Assembly (NCBI RefSeq): GCF_000299415.1
Contig: NZ_AMPG01000002.1
Span: forward strand, 310,001 to 374,000
Reading direction: 5' to 3'
Length of the DNA: 64,000 bases
From: Candidatus Microthrix parvicella Bio17-1
GTDB lineage: Bacteria; Actinomycetota; Acidimicrobiia; Acidimicrobiales; Microtrichaceae
Part shown: in pieces, positions 37,002 to 45,675 of the stretch
Layout: each line of letters begins with the position of its first letter
How positions within the stretch are numbered: the first letter of the stretch is position 1
The notes under the pieces: model-generated
What the model saw: only the letters and a program-made list of their open reading frames with translations
Told to the model about the DNA's origin: nothing
The model's database searches: none
Translations under genes and position numbers: made by a program

Positions 37002-39584
37002 TCACCGCTCGTCAGCCTCCCGCCTCCAGCCAACCAACGCTTCCCGATGCGCCACGGCATCGGGGTGATCAGGTCCGATGACGCCGTCCTGTCGATCGAC
37101 CACCTCCTGGAGCAGTGTGATGGCGTCGTTGGTGCGTCCCGCCTGCCGATAGGAGCTGGCGAGGTTTGCTCGGGCGGTCAACGTGGACGGGTGATCGACA
37201 CCGATCAGCCGTTCACGGTCCTCGACCACCCGCTCCAGAATGGTGATGGCGTCGTTGGTGCGTCCCGCCTGCCGATAGGAGGCGGCGAGGTTCGCTCGGG
37301 CGGTCAACGTGGACGGGTGATCGACACCGATCAGCCGTTCACGGTCCTCGACTACCCGCTCCTCAATGGTGATGGCGTCGTTGGTGCGTCCCGCCTGCCA
37401 GTAGGAGCTGGCGAGGTTCGCTCGGGCGGTCAACGTGTCCGGGTGATCGACACCGATCAGCCGTTCACGGTCCTCGACCACCCGCTCCTCAATGGTGATG
37501 GCGTCGTTGGTGCGTCCCGCCTGCCGATAGGAGGCGGCGAGGTTCGCTCGGGCGGTCAACGTGGACGGGTGATCGACACCGATCAGTCGTTCACTGTCCT
37601 CGACTACCCGCTCCTCAATGGTGATGGCGTCGTTGGTGCGTCCCGCCTGCCGATAGGAGCTGGCGAGGTTCGCTCGGGCGGTCAACGTGTCCGGGTGATC
37701 GACACCGATCAGCCGTTCACTGTCCTCGACCACCCGCTCCTCAATGGTGATGGCGTCGTTGGTGCGTCCCGCCTGCCAGTAGGAGCTGGCGAGGTTTGCT
37801 CGGGCGGTCAACGTGTCCGGGTGATCGACACCGAGAGACTTGTGCGCAAATCTCTCGACGACTTCAAACAACGGCACCGCGCTGCGATTGTCGCCACCGT
37901 ACTGACGAGCCGTTGCCACCCGATCGGCGAGTAGGCGAACCGCCATGGCAAGCTCGACGCTTGGGGACTCAGCCTGATCTACGCCCTCCAACAGCACGCG
38001 GACATGCGGATCGAGAACGGCAGCCGACGGCCAGCCATCGGGATGGGTGACATCAGCAGGCAACGCCGACCTCAGCAGGCTCGCTGCGTCCGTGTACCCA
38101 CCGGCCAACTCCGCCGTCCCCCTGCGCACCACATCCTGCAGCACGCGGTGAATCGAAACGGTGGGACCGCTGCCGGTTGGAATGCGCTCGATGAGACCCC
38201 AACGCTGCAGCGTCGCCAACGCATGGCGGGGGGAGTCCATCGGTGGGTCAAACTCAACGCTGTCGAGATGCCCAACCGGGATACGGTCCGGCGCCAGAAC
38301 CGAGAAGAGTTCGAGCAACCGCTGGGCGGGCAGGTTGAGGCGCGGCAGGGTGTTCTGCCAGAGCGCCCCGATGGTGACATCGCGTCGCGCCGCGTTGAAC
38401 TCGGGGAGACCAGCCAACACCTCGGCCGGGCCGTAGCCATTCGCCAGTTGGTACCCCACCATGTCGACCGCAATCGGCAGAAACCCGACTCGCTCGGCCA
38501 ACGTGGCGAGCTTCTGATCGTCGATCGACAAATCCGGGACGCGCCGGCGTAACAGTTCGAGGGCAGTCTGTGGGTCGAAAACATCGACGACCAGCGGTTC
38601 CGCGGCCAGTGTTTCGCCCAACTGGCGATCCCGGGTGGTGATCACCAACTGCCCATTCCCTTGCCGGGGGAGCAGGTCGGCGAGCGGCACCTCGGGCTCA
38701 GCGTTGTCGACAATCAGCAGAAACGAGCCCCCACGACCACCCTCGAGCGCTTCCCGAATCCGAACAAAGAACGACTCCGCCGGTTCGTCGTCTTGAAGCG
38801 GCGGCGCTCCCAGCCGTTCGGCGACCTTTGTCAGGTCGGTGATCAACCTTGGCGTCTGGTCGGCCACGACGAACCCCACCCAATCGACGCGTTGGTGTTC
38901 CAGCAACTCGTAGGCGTGTTCCACCGCCAGTTCGGTCTTTCCCACTCCCCCGCCGCCGGCCAAGGAGTCCCTCACAACCGTGGTGCCCTGTCGCTGGGAC
39001 GATTCGGCCAGCTTCCTCAGCAGATCCCGGCGGCCGGTGAAGTAAGGGAAGCGTGGGGGCAGCGGCCCGACGATGTGTGCAGACGACGGAGGTGGATCCG
39101 CGACGACACGAGCTGGTTGGCCGATCGAATCAAGCGGTCGGCCTCGCAGCCGCGCCAGCAACCCGCTGACACCGAGGGCGGTAACGGCCGGAACCGCCAC
39201 CCAGTTGACCGACCGTTCGGCCGGAGGCATGTCCCCCTGAGTCCGCCCATCCAACACCGCCCACACCAGGAAGCCATTGCCCGTTCGCTTCTTGCGATCG
39301 ATGATGGCGCGGGTCTCCTCCCGCGCACCGAAGTTGCCCTGGCCGCTGTCGGTACCCAGCTGTTCGGTGGTCCAGGCCGTCACGTACTCGGGCGAGGCCA
39401 TGCAGACGACGAAGTCGCTGTCAGTGCATCGGGCGGGACCGTACACGGCCCAGTCGATCGACTCGTGGGCATGACGCTGGTCGATCTCGGTGGCGAATCC
39501 GTGGTCGTCCAGCAGGTCGGCCACGGAAAGGGCTTGTTCGGCCCACGCCGGGCCTTCCCCTGCCTCGTGTGCATAGGAGATCAT
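37002..39584 (-). CDS. SEFIR - NB-ARC - TPR (NLR-like) protein
   Basis: 860 aa. Residues 1-150: SEFIR/TIR-like domain (MISYAHE, EIDQRHAHESIDWAVYG, DSDFVVCMASPEYV). Residues 180-490: NB-ARC ATPase with P-loop AGGGGVGKTE (209-218), Walker B FLLIVDN, TTRD (316-319), GFLPIA and a degenerate MHD site IHR (478-480). Residues 584-835: six 42-aa TPR units beginning GVDHPDTLTARANLA, nearly identical. The architecture is that of bacterial NLR-like immune or signalling ATPases; the TPR sensor would bind a ligand and the SEFIR end would act as effector (inference). The coding-like frame continues 17 codons upstream of the ATG (KPTVMISYAHE) without a canonical start. It stands alone beside a pseudogene. 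Confidence 0.8.
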   Translation of the reverse strand: MISYAHEAGEGPAWAEQALSVADLLDDHGFATEIDQRHAHESIDWAVYGPARCTDSDFVVCMASPEYVTAWTTEQLGTDSGQGNFGAREETRAIIDRKKRTGNGFLVWAVLDGRTQGDMPPAERSVNWVAVPAVTALGVSGLLARLRGRPLDSIGQPARVVADPPPSSAHIVGPLPPRFPYFTGRRDLLRKLAESSQRQGTTVVRDSLAGGGGVGKTELAVEHAYELLEHQRVDWVGFVVADQTPRLITDLTKVAERLGAPPLQDDEPAESFFVRIREALEGGRGGSFLLIVDNAEPEVPLADLLPRQGNGQLVITTRDRQLGETLAAEPLVVDVFDPQTALELLRRRVPDLSIDDQKLATLAERVGFLPIAVDMVGYQLANGYGPAEVLAGLPEFNAARRDVTIGALWQNTLPRLNLPAQRLLELFSVLAPDRIPVGHLDSVEFDPPMDSPRHALATLQRWGLIERIPTGSGPTVSIHRVLQDVVRRGTAELAGGYTDAASLLRSALPADVTHPDGWPSAAVLDPHVRVLLEGVDQAESPSVELAMAVRLLADRVATARQYGGDNRSAVPLFEVVERFAHKSLGVDHPDTLTARANLASSYWQAGRTNDAITIEERVVEDSERLIGVDHPDTLTARANLASSYRQAGRTNDAITIEERVVEDSERLIGVDHPSTLTARANLAASYRQAGRTNDAITIEERVVEDRERLIGVDHPDTLTARANLASSYWQAGRTNDAITIEERVVEDRERLIGVDHPSTLTARANLAASYRQAGRTNDAITILERVVEDRERLIGVDHPSTLTARANLASSYRQAGRTNDAITLLQEVVDRQDGVIGPDHPDAVAHREALVGWRREADER
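37080..37835 (-). repeat. six tandem 126-bp repeats encoding TPR units
   Basis: The same 126-bp unit recurs six times at exact spacing; for example the string GATGGCGTCGTTGGTGCGTC starts at 37119, 37245, 37371, 37497, 37623 and 37749. Copies differ at few positions (TCC/TAC/TGG-type changes that alternate D/S, W/R and S/R in the protein). The central copies are the most alike and the outer ones the most diverged. Near-identity at synonymous sites points to recent duplication or gene conversion, so copy number may vary between strains. Confidence 0.9.
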
Positions 39585-39702
39585 GACGGTCGGCTTGGTG
39601 GCGGAGGTACCGGATGTGCTGATCTGCCCTGCCCCCTAGCTCGCGCCAATCGTCACGACGATACCCGAACTCCGTGCAGCTTCAGGCCGATGACGGGCCC
39701 GG

Positions 39703-41121
39703 TCAGTAGCTGCGGCCCACCACAGCGATCAGGTCGTCGCCGTCGTCGCTCTCGGCCACTCCCCCATCGGCCGACAGCAGGCAGCGCACCGTGATGGCGT
39801 GCTTGCCTAATTCGTCGACCCCGGCGTCGCCGACGGCGCTCCACGGCAGGCGGGCAAACCCGGTGGCACCGGCCTCGATTGCGTCGGCCACCGTGGCGAC
39901 ATCGGCCGTGCGGCTCTGCTGGAAGGAAAGCGCCTCGTCGAACAGCGCCTGCTGGATCTCGTCGAGCAACTCGGCCACCCGTCCGGCCACCTCGACGGTG
40001 GGGACGGGGGTCTTCTCGCCGCTGTCGCGACGCACGATCACGGCCACGCCCTCGTCCAGGTCGCGCGGCCCCATCTCGATGCGCACGGGCACACCCTTCA
40101 GCTCCCATGCGGTGGCCCGACGGCCAAAGCCGGAGTCGACGTTGTCGTCCACCTTGGCTCGGATACCCCGACCCACCAGGTCGCCGGCCAGGTAGCGCGC
40201 GGCCTTGCCCACCCGATCGTGATCGTCGTCACGCACCACCATGACCACCGCCTGGGTACCGGCCACCTTGGGCGGCACCCGCAGACCGGCGTCGTCGCCG
40301 TGGGCCATGATCAGCCCGCCCATCATTCGGGTCGACACACCCCACGAGGTGGTCCACGCCAACGAGCGCCGGCCGTCCGCCCCCTGATAGCCGATGTCGA
40401 ACGCCTTGGCGAAGTTCTGGCCCAGCTCGTGACTGGTACCCATCTGCAGCGCCTTGCCGTCGCGCATCATCGACTCACAGGTGAGCGTGTTGGTGGCGCC
40501 GGGGAAGCGCTCCTGGGGGATCTTGCGACCACGGATCACCGGGATGGCCAGGTACTCCTCCATGAAGTCGGCGTACACCTCGTGAAGGATGCGCACGGCG
40601 TAGCGGTTGGCCTCCTCCTCCGACGCGTGCGCCGTGTGGCCCTCCTGCCAGAGAAACTCGCTGGTACGCAGAAAAATACGGGGGCGCTTTTCCCAACGCA
40701 CCACGTTGCTCCACTGGTTCAAAAGCATGGGCAGGTCGCGGTGGCTCTGAATCCACTTGGACATGAACTCGCCGATCACCGTCTCGGAGGTGGGGCGAAC
40801 CACCACGGGATGCTCCAGTTCATTGCCCCCGGCGTGGGTCACCACGGCCAGCTCGGGGCTGAAACCCTCCACGTGTTCGGCCTCCCGGGTGAGGTACTCC
40901 TCGGGGATGAACAACGGAAAATAGGCATTCTCAGCGCCGGTGGCCTTCAGGCGGGCGTCGACCTCGGCCTGCATGTGCTCCCAGATGGCATACGCGTACG
41001 GGCGGATGACCATGGTGCCGCGCACCGGGCCGTTCTCGGCCAGCTCGGCCCGATTGATGACGTCCTGATACCAGCGGGGAAAGTCGTCGGCCTGGGGGGT
41101 GAGTACTCGCTTGGGTGCCAC
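39703..41121 (-). CDS. proS: prolyl-tRNA synthetase, type 3 (archaeal/eukaryotic-like)
   Basis: About 472 aa from GTG 41121. Class II aaRS motifs are visible: motif 2 in VRPTSETVIGEFMSKWI and NVVRWEKRPRIFLRTSEFLWQEGHTAH, motif 3 in GTSHELGQNFAKAF. The anticodon-binding domain starts VMVVRDDDHD. It lacks the editing insertion of the long bacterial ProRS and matches the short type 3 form. The open frame extends to 41292 but lacks similarity. Divergent from the secernin-like gene, with 92 bp between starts. Confidence 0.92.
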   Translation of the reverse strand: MAPKRVLTPQADDFPRWYQDVINRAELAENGPVRGTMVIRPYAYAIWEHMQAEVDARLKATGAENAYFPLFIPEEYLTREAEHVEGFSPELAVVTHAGGNELEHPVVVRPTSETVIGEFMSKWIQSHRDLPMLLNQWSNVVRWEKRPRIFLRTSEFLWQEGHTAHASEEEANRYAVRILHEVYADFMEEYLAIPVIRGRKIPQERFPGATNTLTCESMMRDGKALQMGTSHELGQNFAKAFDIGYQGADGRRSLAWTTSWGVSTRMMGGLIMAHGDDAGLRVPPKVAGTQAVVMVVRDDDHDRVGKAARYLAGDLVGRGIRAKVDDNVDSGFGRRATAWELKGVPVRIEMGPRDLDEGVAVIVRRDSGEKTPVPTVEVAGRVAELLDEIQQALFDEALSFQQSRTADVATVADAIEAGATGFARLPWSAVGDAGVDELGKHAITVRCLLSADGGVAESDDGDDLIAVVGRSY

Positions 41122-41213
41122 GGGGGTCGATGGTAGCCAGGCTGCCGGTGGGTCAGGCCTTTCGGTTCGCCGCTCGTGCGACACTGGGGCCTCCAGATTG
41201 AGGGAGAAGCTCC

Positions 41214-42437
41214 ATGTGCGACACCTTCGCCGTGACCACCCGCACCGGCACGCTGTTCGCCAAGAATTCCGATCGACCGGTCGCCGAGCCACAACTGATC
41301 AACTACGAGGGTCCACGGCCGGCGAGCAACCGGCTGGCCACCCAATACCTGAAGCTGGGTGAGGACCCGGGGTCGGTCGGCTCGTTGATGACCCAGCCCG
41401 ACTGGCTGTGGGGCGCCGAGACGGCGCTGTCCACCCAGCGGGTGGCGATCGGCAATGAGAAGGTGTGGACCACCGACGACCCGGCGGCGGTGGCGCCGGG
41501 TCTGATCGGCATGGACCTGGTGCGCCTCGCCGCCGAACGGGCAACGGACGCCGCCCACGCCGTGTTGCTCATCGGCCGCTACCTCCGTCGTTACCGCCAG
41601 GGGGGCGGCGGCGAGCGGGGCGACGACCCAAGCACCGGAACCGAGCCTTACTGGTCGTCGTTTCTCATCGGTGATCCGTCCACGGTGTGGCAGATGGAGA
41701 CCAGCGGCGCAGCCTGGGTGGCGCGCGAACTGCCTCTGGGCGGTGCGATCTCCAATCGGTTGACCGACGACGTCGCCTGGGACCGATCGGGCGGCGGGGC
41801 CGACCCGGAGGTTTGGGGCACGCGGCGCCACCCGGACGTACCCACCGAACTGGCCGACCATCGCCTGGCATGCACGTCGGCGTTCGTCGCCAACCGCCAT
41901 GATTCGCCGTCGGTCGCCGACGCCGTCGCGGTGTTGCGCAGCCACGGCACCGCCCCATGGGGGGATCCGGTCGCGCGCGCCCACAACGAGGGCCGGATCG
42001 TGCCTCCACCGGAGGACGTGCGCGACGACTTCTCGGGTGTCAGCGTGTGCATGCACGTGCGCGGCTACCAGCGCACCACCGCCTCGCTGGCCACCTGGAT
42101 GCCGGTCGACCGTGAGGAACGACCTCTCACCGTCGCTGCGCTGGGCTCACCCTGCTGCTCGATCTTCGTACCGTGTGGCACCGGCTGGGTGCCCGACGTT
42201 TTGGGCGATTCGACGGCATGGGCAACGGTGGCGGCCATCGCCGACGCTGTCGAGGCCGAGCCGGGTGCCCTCGCCGAGGTGCGCGCCGCGCTCGACCCAA
42301 CCGAGGACCACATCTGGGACCAGGCGGCGGAGCGGCCCGGGCGCCCGCCCCTGGACGGCGGCGACGCGTGGTCGTCCGAGGTACGAGCGGCATTTGAGGC
42401 CGCCGCGACGGCTCTGGGGGTCGGAGGCACCTCGTGA
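41214..42437 (+). CDS. peptidase C69 / secernin-like Ntn-hydrolase
   Basis: 407 aa. The second residue is Cys (MCDTFAV), which would become the N-terminal nucleophile after Met removal, followed by FAKNSDRP, the hallmark of the C69 dipeptidase/secernin family. Other blocks are WGAETALSTQRVAIGNEKVWT and SSFLIGDPSTVWQMET. No signal peptide is visible, so a cytoplasmic hydrolase acting on small peptides or amides is likely; the substrate is unknown. ATG 41214 with GGGAG upstream. nagA follows with a GTGA overlap. Confidence 0.82.
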   Translation: MCDTFAVTTRTGTLFAKNSDRPVAEPQLINYEGPRPASNRLATQYLKLGEDPGSVGSLMTQPDWLWGAETALSTQRVAIGNEKVWTTDDPAAVAPGLIGMDLVRLAAERATDAAHAVLLIGRYLRRYRQGGGGERGDDPSTGTEPYWSSFLIGDPSTVWQMETSGAAWVARELPLGGAISNRLTDDVAWDRSGGGADPEVWGTRRHPDVPTELADHRLACTSAFVANRHDSPSVADAVAVLRSHGTAPWGDPVARAHNEGRIVPPPEDVRDDFSGVSVCMHVRGYQRTTASLATWMPVDREERPLTVAALGSPCCSIFVPCGTGWVPDVLGDSTAWATVAAIADAVEAEPGALAEVRAALDPTEDHIWDQAAERPGRPPLDGGDAWSSEVRAAFEAAATALGVGGTS

Positions 42438-43618
42438 CCGGCCGATCCGGCTGGGTCTCCGCGGCGCAGGGCCTCACCCCATGCGGCGCCCTCGATGGGC
42501 CGGTCCGGGTGGCCGTGCGGGACGGACGGATCGCCGACGTGCGCTGGGGCGAGCCCCCACCGGACGGTTCCGACCCGGTCCCCGGCACGCTCTCCCCGGG
42601 GCTGATCGACCTGCAGTGCAACGGCGGGCTTGGCATCGACCTCGGCTCGACCGATCCGGTGGCGTGGGCGCCGTGGCGTCGCTGGTTGGCCGCCAACGGC
42701 GTCACGTCGGTGGCACCGACGTTCATCACCGGGCCCCTCGACAAGATGCTGGCGCAGGTGGAGGACGCCCACCGCCACGCTGGGGCCTCACCAGGCTCCG
42801 CTCAGGCAGGCGCCCGGCTGTTGGGTGCTCACCTGGAAGGCCCGTTCATCTCACCCGATCGGCTGGGAGCCCATCGGGCCCAATGGCGGCGCGATCCCGA
42901 CTCCAAGCATCTTGTCGCCCTCGCTGGCGTGACCCCCGGAGCACTGGGCATTGTCACGCTGGCGCCCGAGCTGCCCGGCGCCGACGCGTTGATCGCCGCC
43001 GTGCTGGGCACCGGTGCGGTGGCGTCGGTCGGACACTCAAATGCGACGTCGAACCAGGTGCACCGGGCTGCAGAACTGGGCGCGTCGATGGTGACCCACC
43101 TCGGCAACGCCCAGCGTGGCCTCCACCAACGCGAACCCGGCGTGCTCGGTGCCGCACTGATCGACGACCGGCTGGCGTTGGGGCTGATCGGCGACCTGAC
43201 ACACGTGCACCCCGGGGTGATCGAACTGGCCCGACGGGCGGCACCGGACCGGTGCGTGCTCGTCACCGACGCGGTGGCCGACGCCGGGGTGAGCAAGGTC
43301 GCCCCGACCGTGAGCACCCACCCGTCAGGCGCCGACGACGCCCCCGTGCTGGCGGGCGGCATCCACACCGGGGCGATGGTGGTGGCGGGACTGATCAGCG
43401 CCGGGTTTGACCCCGGCTGGGTCGTGGACTCGTTCACTCGAGTGCCGGCCCGCACGATCGGGTGCGATCAACTGGGCACCCTCGAGGTGGGCAGATGGGC
43501 CGATCTGGTGCGCTGGACTTCGGACTGGGCCGTCGAGTCAACCTGGATCGCAGGTGAGCGCACGGCCAATCGGACGGGGGTCAGCCCCAGCGACCGAAGC
43601 GACGCGCACACCGGGTGA
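42434..43618 (+). CDS. nagA: N-acetylglucosamine-6-phosphate deacetylase
   Basis: 394 aa amidohydrolase. GLIDLQCNGGLGIDL, HLEGPFISPDRLGAH, VGHSNATSNQVHRAAELGAS, THLGNAQRG and VTDAVADAGV cover the metal-binding His/Glu and the catalytic Asp of NagA. It releases acetate from GlcNAc-6-P for amino-sugar recycling. NagA proteins usually read THLFNAM, so the GNAQ variant is a mild deviation. GTG start overlaps the secernin-like stop. Its 3' end overlaps the convergent MBL hydrolase gene by 38 bp. Confidence 0.88.
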   Translation: MTGRSGWVSAAQGLTPCGALDGPVRVAVRDGRIADVRWGEPPPDGSDPVPGTLSPGLIDLQCNGGLGIDLGSTDPVAWAPWRRWLAANGVTSVAPTFITGPLDKMLAQVEDAHRHAGASPGSAQAGARLLGAHLEGPFISPDRLGAHRAQWRRDPDSKHLVALAGVTPGALGIVTLAPELPGADALIAAVLGTGAVASVGHSNATSNQVHRAAELGASMVTHLGNAQRGLHQREPGVLGAALIDDRLALGLIGDLTHVHPGVIELARRAAPDRCVLVTDAVADAGVSKVAPTVSTHPSGADDAPVLAGGIHTGAMVVAGLISAGFDPGWVVDSFTRVPARTIGCDQLGTLEVGRWADLVRWTSDWAVESTWIAGERTANRTGVSPSDRSDAHTG

Positions 43619-44390
43619 GGATGCCCCGACCCGGCGGGCACTCCCCCGCCGACCGGGCACGGCCCCACACATCGCCCTCGACGGGACGCCCATGACCGGG
43701 CAGCAGGTAACGAACATCCAACGCCCGCAGTCGCTCCTCGGTGGCGGAGTGCGCCCGTCGATCCACCCACTCGGGGTTGAACCAGGCGCGACCATCGTGT
43801 GTCAACACCTCGTCCCCGGACATCAGCGTGGCCGAATCTGCGTGATACAGAGAGATCGAGTCGTCGGTGTGCCCCGGGGTGGCGATCACGGTCCAGCCGG
43901 GCGCGCCGGGCACCGGGTCGCCATCGGCAAGGTACCCGGACGGAATGAACGGCAGGGCAAACGTGGGGCGCCGACCGTAACCATCGGTGCGGCCCACTTG
44001 GGCAAGCTCGCGCAACGCGGCCGGCTTGAACGGGTGCTGCCCCATCATCGGAAGAAACCGCACGTTGGCGTCGACCCCGAAGTTTCGTGGCGTTTCGCCC
44101 TCCAGGTAGTGGCGACACCGCTCAGGCAGCAGCGCCCGAGCCGCCGTCTGGTCCAACACCGTCGACATGCCGCCGACGTGGTCACTGTGACCGTGCGTGG
44201 CCAGCACCGCAGTGACGTCCTCCGGCTGACGACCGGCACCCCGGAGGGAGTTGAGGGCACCCTGGGCCGATGACGGCAGCCCGGCGTCCACCATCACGAC
44301 CGACCCGTCGTCGCCCAAGATGGCGTAGCACGTGAACATCCAGCGGGACGCCGCCAGCACCGGCAGGTCGAACACGCTGCCGTCGGTCAT
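43581..44390 (-). CDS. metallo-beta-lactamase-fold hydrolase
   Basis: 269 aa. The metal motif THGHSDHVGG (HxHxDH), TPGHTDDSISLY, MSGDEVL and PGHGRPV are in order, as in glyoxalase II-like and related MBL hydrolases. VMVDAGLP precedes the metal site. The substrate is unknown; thioester or quorum-lactone hydrolysis are possible. ATG 44390 lies 7 nt beyond the ispG stop, so it is in the same transcript as ispG. Confidence 0.83.
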   Translation of the reverse strand: MTDGSVFDLPVLAASRWMFTCYAILGDDGSVVMVDAGLPSSAQGALNSLRGAGRQPEDVTAVLATHGHSDHVGGMSTVLDQTAARALLPERCRHYLEGETPRNFGVDANVRFLPMMGQHPFKPAALRELAQVGRTDGYGRRPTFALPFIPSGYLADGDPVPGAPGWTVIATPGHTDDSISLYHADSATLMSGDEVLTHDGRAWFNPEWVDRRAHSATEERLRALDVRYLLPGHGRPVEGDVWGRARSAGECPPGRGILTRCARRFGRWG

Positions 44391-44397
44391 CTCCGCA

Positions 44398-45633
44398 TCA
44401 GATGGTCTTGCGGATCAGCTCGACGATGGCCTCGGAGTCGTTGGCGTCGTCGCCCCGGTCGCCAAGGTTGCGGGCCCGATCCTCGGCTGCGGCCTTCTTG
44501 GCCTCCGCCTTGGTGTGGCGGGCGCGTTCCAGGGCCGCCTCGGTGCCGTGCTCGACGATGTAGTCGGCCCACTCGACGAGGGTGTCCACCATCTCGTCCT
44601 CGGGCACGACCGCCACGTTCTCGCCCTTGACGAACAGGTGGCCCCGTTTGTTGCCGGCTGCAATGCCAAGGTCGGCATCACGGGCCTCACCCGGGCCGTT
44701 GACCACACAACCCATCACGGCAACCTGCAGCGGGATCTGCCGTTCCCCGAAGGCCTTCTGTGCGGCTTCGGCCACGCCGATCACGTCAACCTCGGCCCGG
44801 CCACACGACGGACAGGCGATCAGGTCCACACCCTTGCGCTCCCGCAGGCCCATCGCCTCGAGCAACTGCCGGCCGGCGCGGGCCTCCTCCACCGGGTCGG
44901 CGGTGAGCGAGTAGCGGATGGTGTCGCCAATGCCCTCGGCCAGCAGCGTGGCGATGCCGGCGGTTGCCTTGATGTAGCCGCCCGGCAGCGGACCGGCCTC
45001 GGTGACACCCAGGTGCAGCGGAAAGTCGGTGACGTCGGCCAGTTGCCGGTAGGCCTCGATCATCAGCGGCACGTTGGAGGCCTTGACCGAGATCTTCACA
45101 TCGGTGAAGTCGACCTCCTCGAAGTAGGCCAGCTCCATCTGTGCCGACTCAACCATGGCCTCCGGGGTGACCTTGCCGCCGTACTTCTCGTACAGCTTGG
45201 GGTCGAGCGAACCGCCGTTCACACCGATGCGGATGGGCACACCCCGATCCTTGGCCTCCATGGCCACGGTCTTGATGTGCTCCGGACGACGGATGTTGCC
45301 CGGGTTGAGCCGCAGGCAGGCCACCCCCGCCTCGAGCGCCGCCAGCGCCATCTTGTACTGATGGTGGATATCGGCGACGATCGGCACCGGGCTTCGCGGC
45401 ACGATACGGGCCAGACCCTCGGCCGCCTCGGTCTCGTTGCACGTGCAGCGCACGATGTCGGCGCCCGCAGCAGCAAGCGCGTAGATCTGGGCCAGCGTGC
45501 CGTCCACGTCGGCGGTCTTGGTGATCGTCATCGACTGAACGGTCACCGGCGAACCACCACCCACGGGAACGTCACCAACCATGATCCGGCGGGTCGGCCG
45601 TCGCTCGATGCTGCTGGAAGCTCCTGGGTCCAT
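44398..45633 (-). CDS. ispG: 4-hydroxy-3-methylbut-2-en-1-yl diphosphate synthase (GcpE)
   Basis: 411 aa [4Fe-4S] enzyme of the MEP isoprenoid pathway. Blocks: VTVQSMTITKTADVDGTLAQ, LRLNPGNIRRPEH, SVKASNVPLMIEAYR, and the cluster cysteines in ACPSCGRAEVD and MGCVVNGPGEA. ATG 45633 has AAGGA 4 nt upstream. The C-terminal Lys/Ala/Glu tail is longer than usual. It follows rseP with 42 nt between them, the same dxr-rseP-ispG arrangement seen in actinobacteria. Confidence 0.96.
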   Translation of the reverse strand: MDPGASSSIERRPTRRIMVGDVPVGGGSPVTVQSMTITKTADVDGTLAQIYALAAAGADIVRCTCNETEAAEGLARIVPRSPVPIVADIHHQYKMALAALEAGVACLRLNPGNIRRPEHIKTVAMEAKDRGVPIRIGVNGGSLDPKLYEKYGGKVTPEAMVESAQMELAYFEEVDFTDVKISVKASNVPLMIEAYRQLADVTDFPLHLGVTEAGPLPGGYIKATAGIATLLAEGIGDTIRYSLTADPVEEARAGRQLLEAMGLRERKGVDLIACPSCGRAEVDVIGVAEAAQKAFGERQIPLQVAVMGCVVNGPGEARDADLGIAAGNKRGHLFVKGENVAVVPEDEMVDTLVEWADYIVEHGTEAALERARHTKAEAKKAAAEDRARNLGDRGDDANDSEAIVELIRKTI

Positions 45634-45675
45634 GCCGTCCTTTTTTTGGGGCCGTCCTCCGCTGGGGAAGCGGTG

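Noticed and set aside
37080-37835. CRISPR-like repeat array
   Set aside because: Repeats are 126 bp, directly adjacent, without spacers, and encode TPR units in frame.
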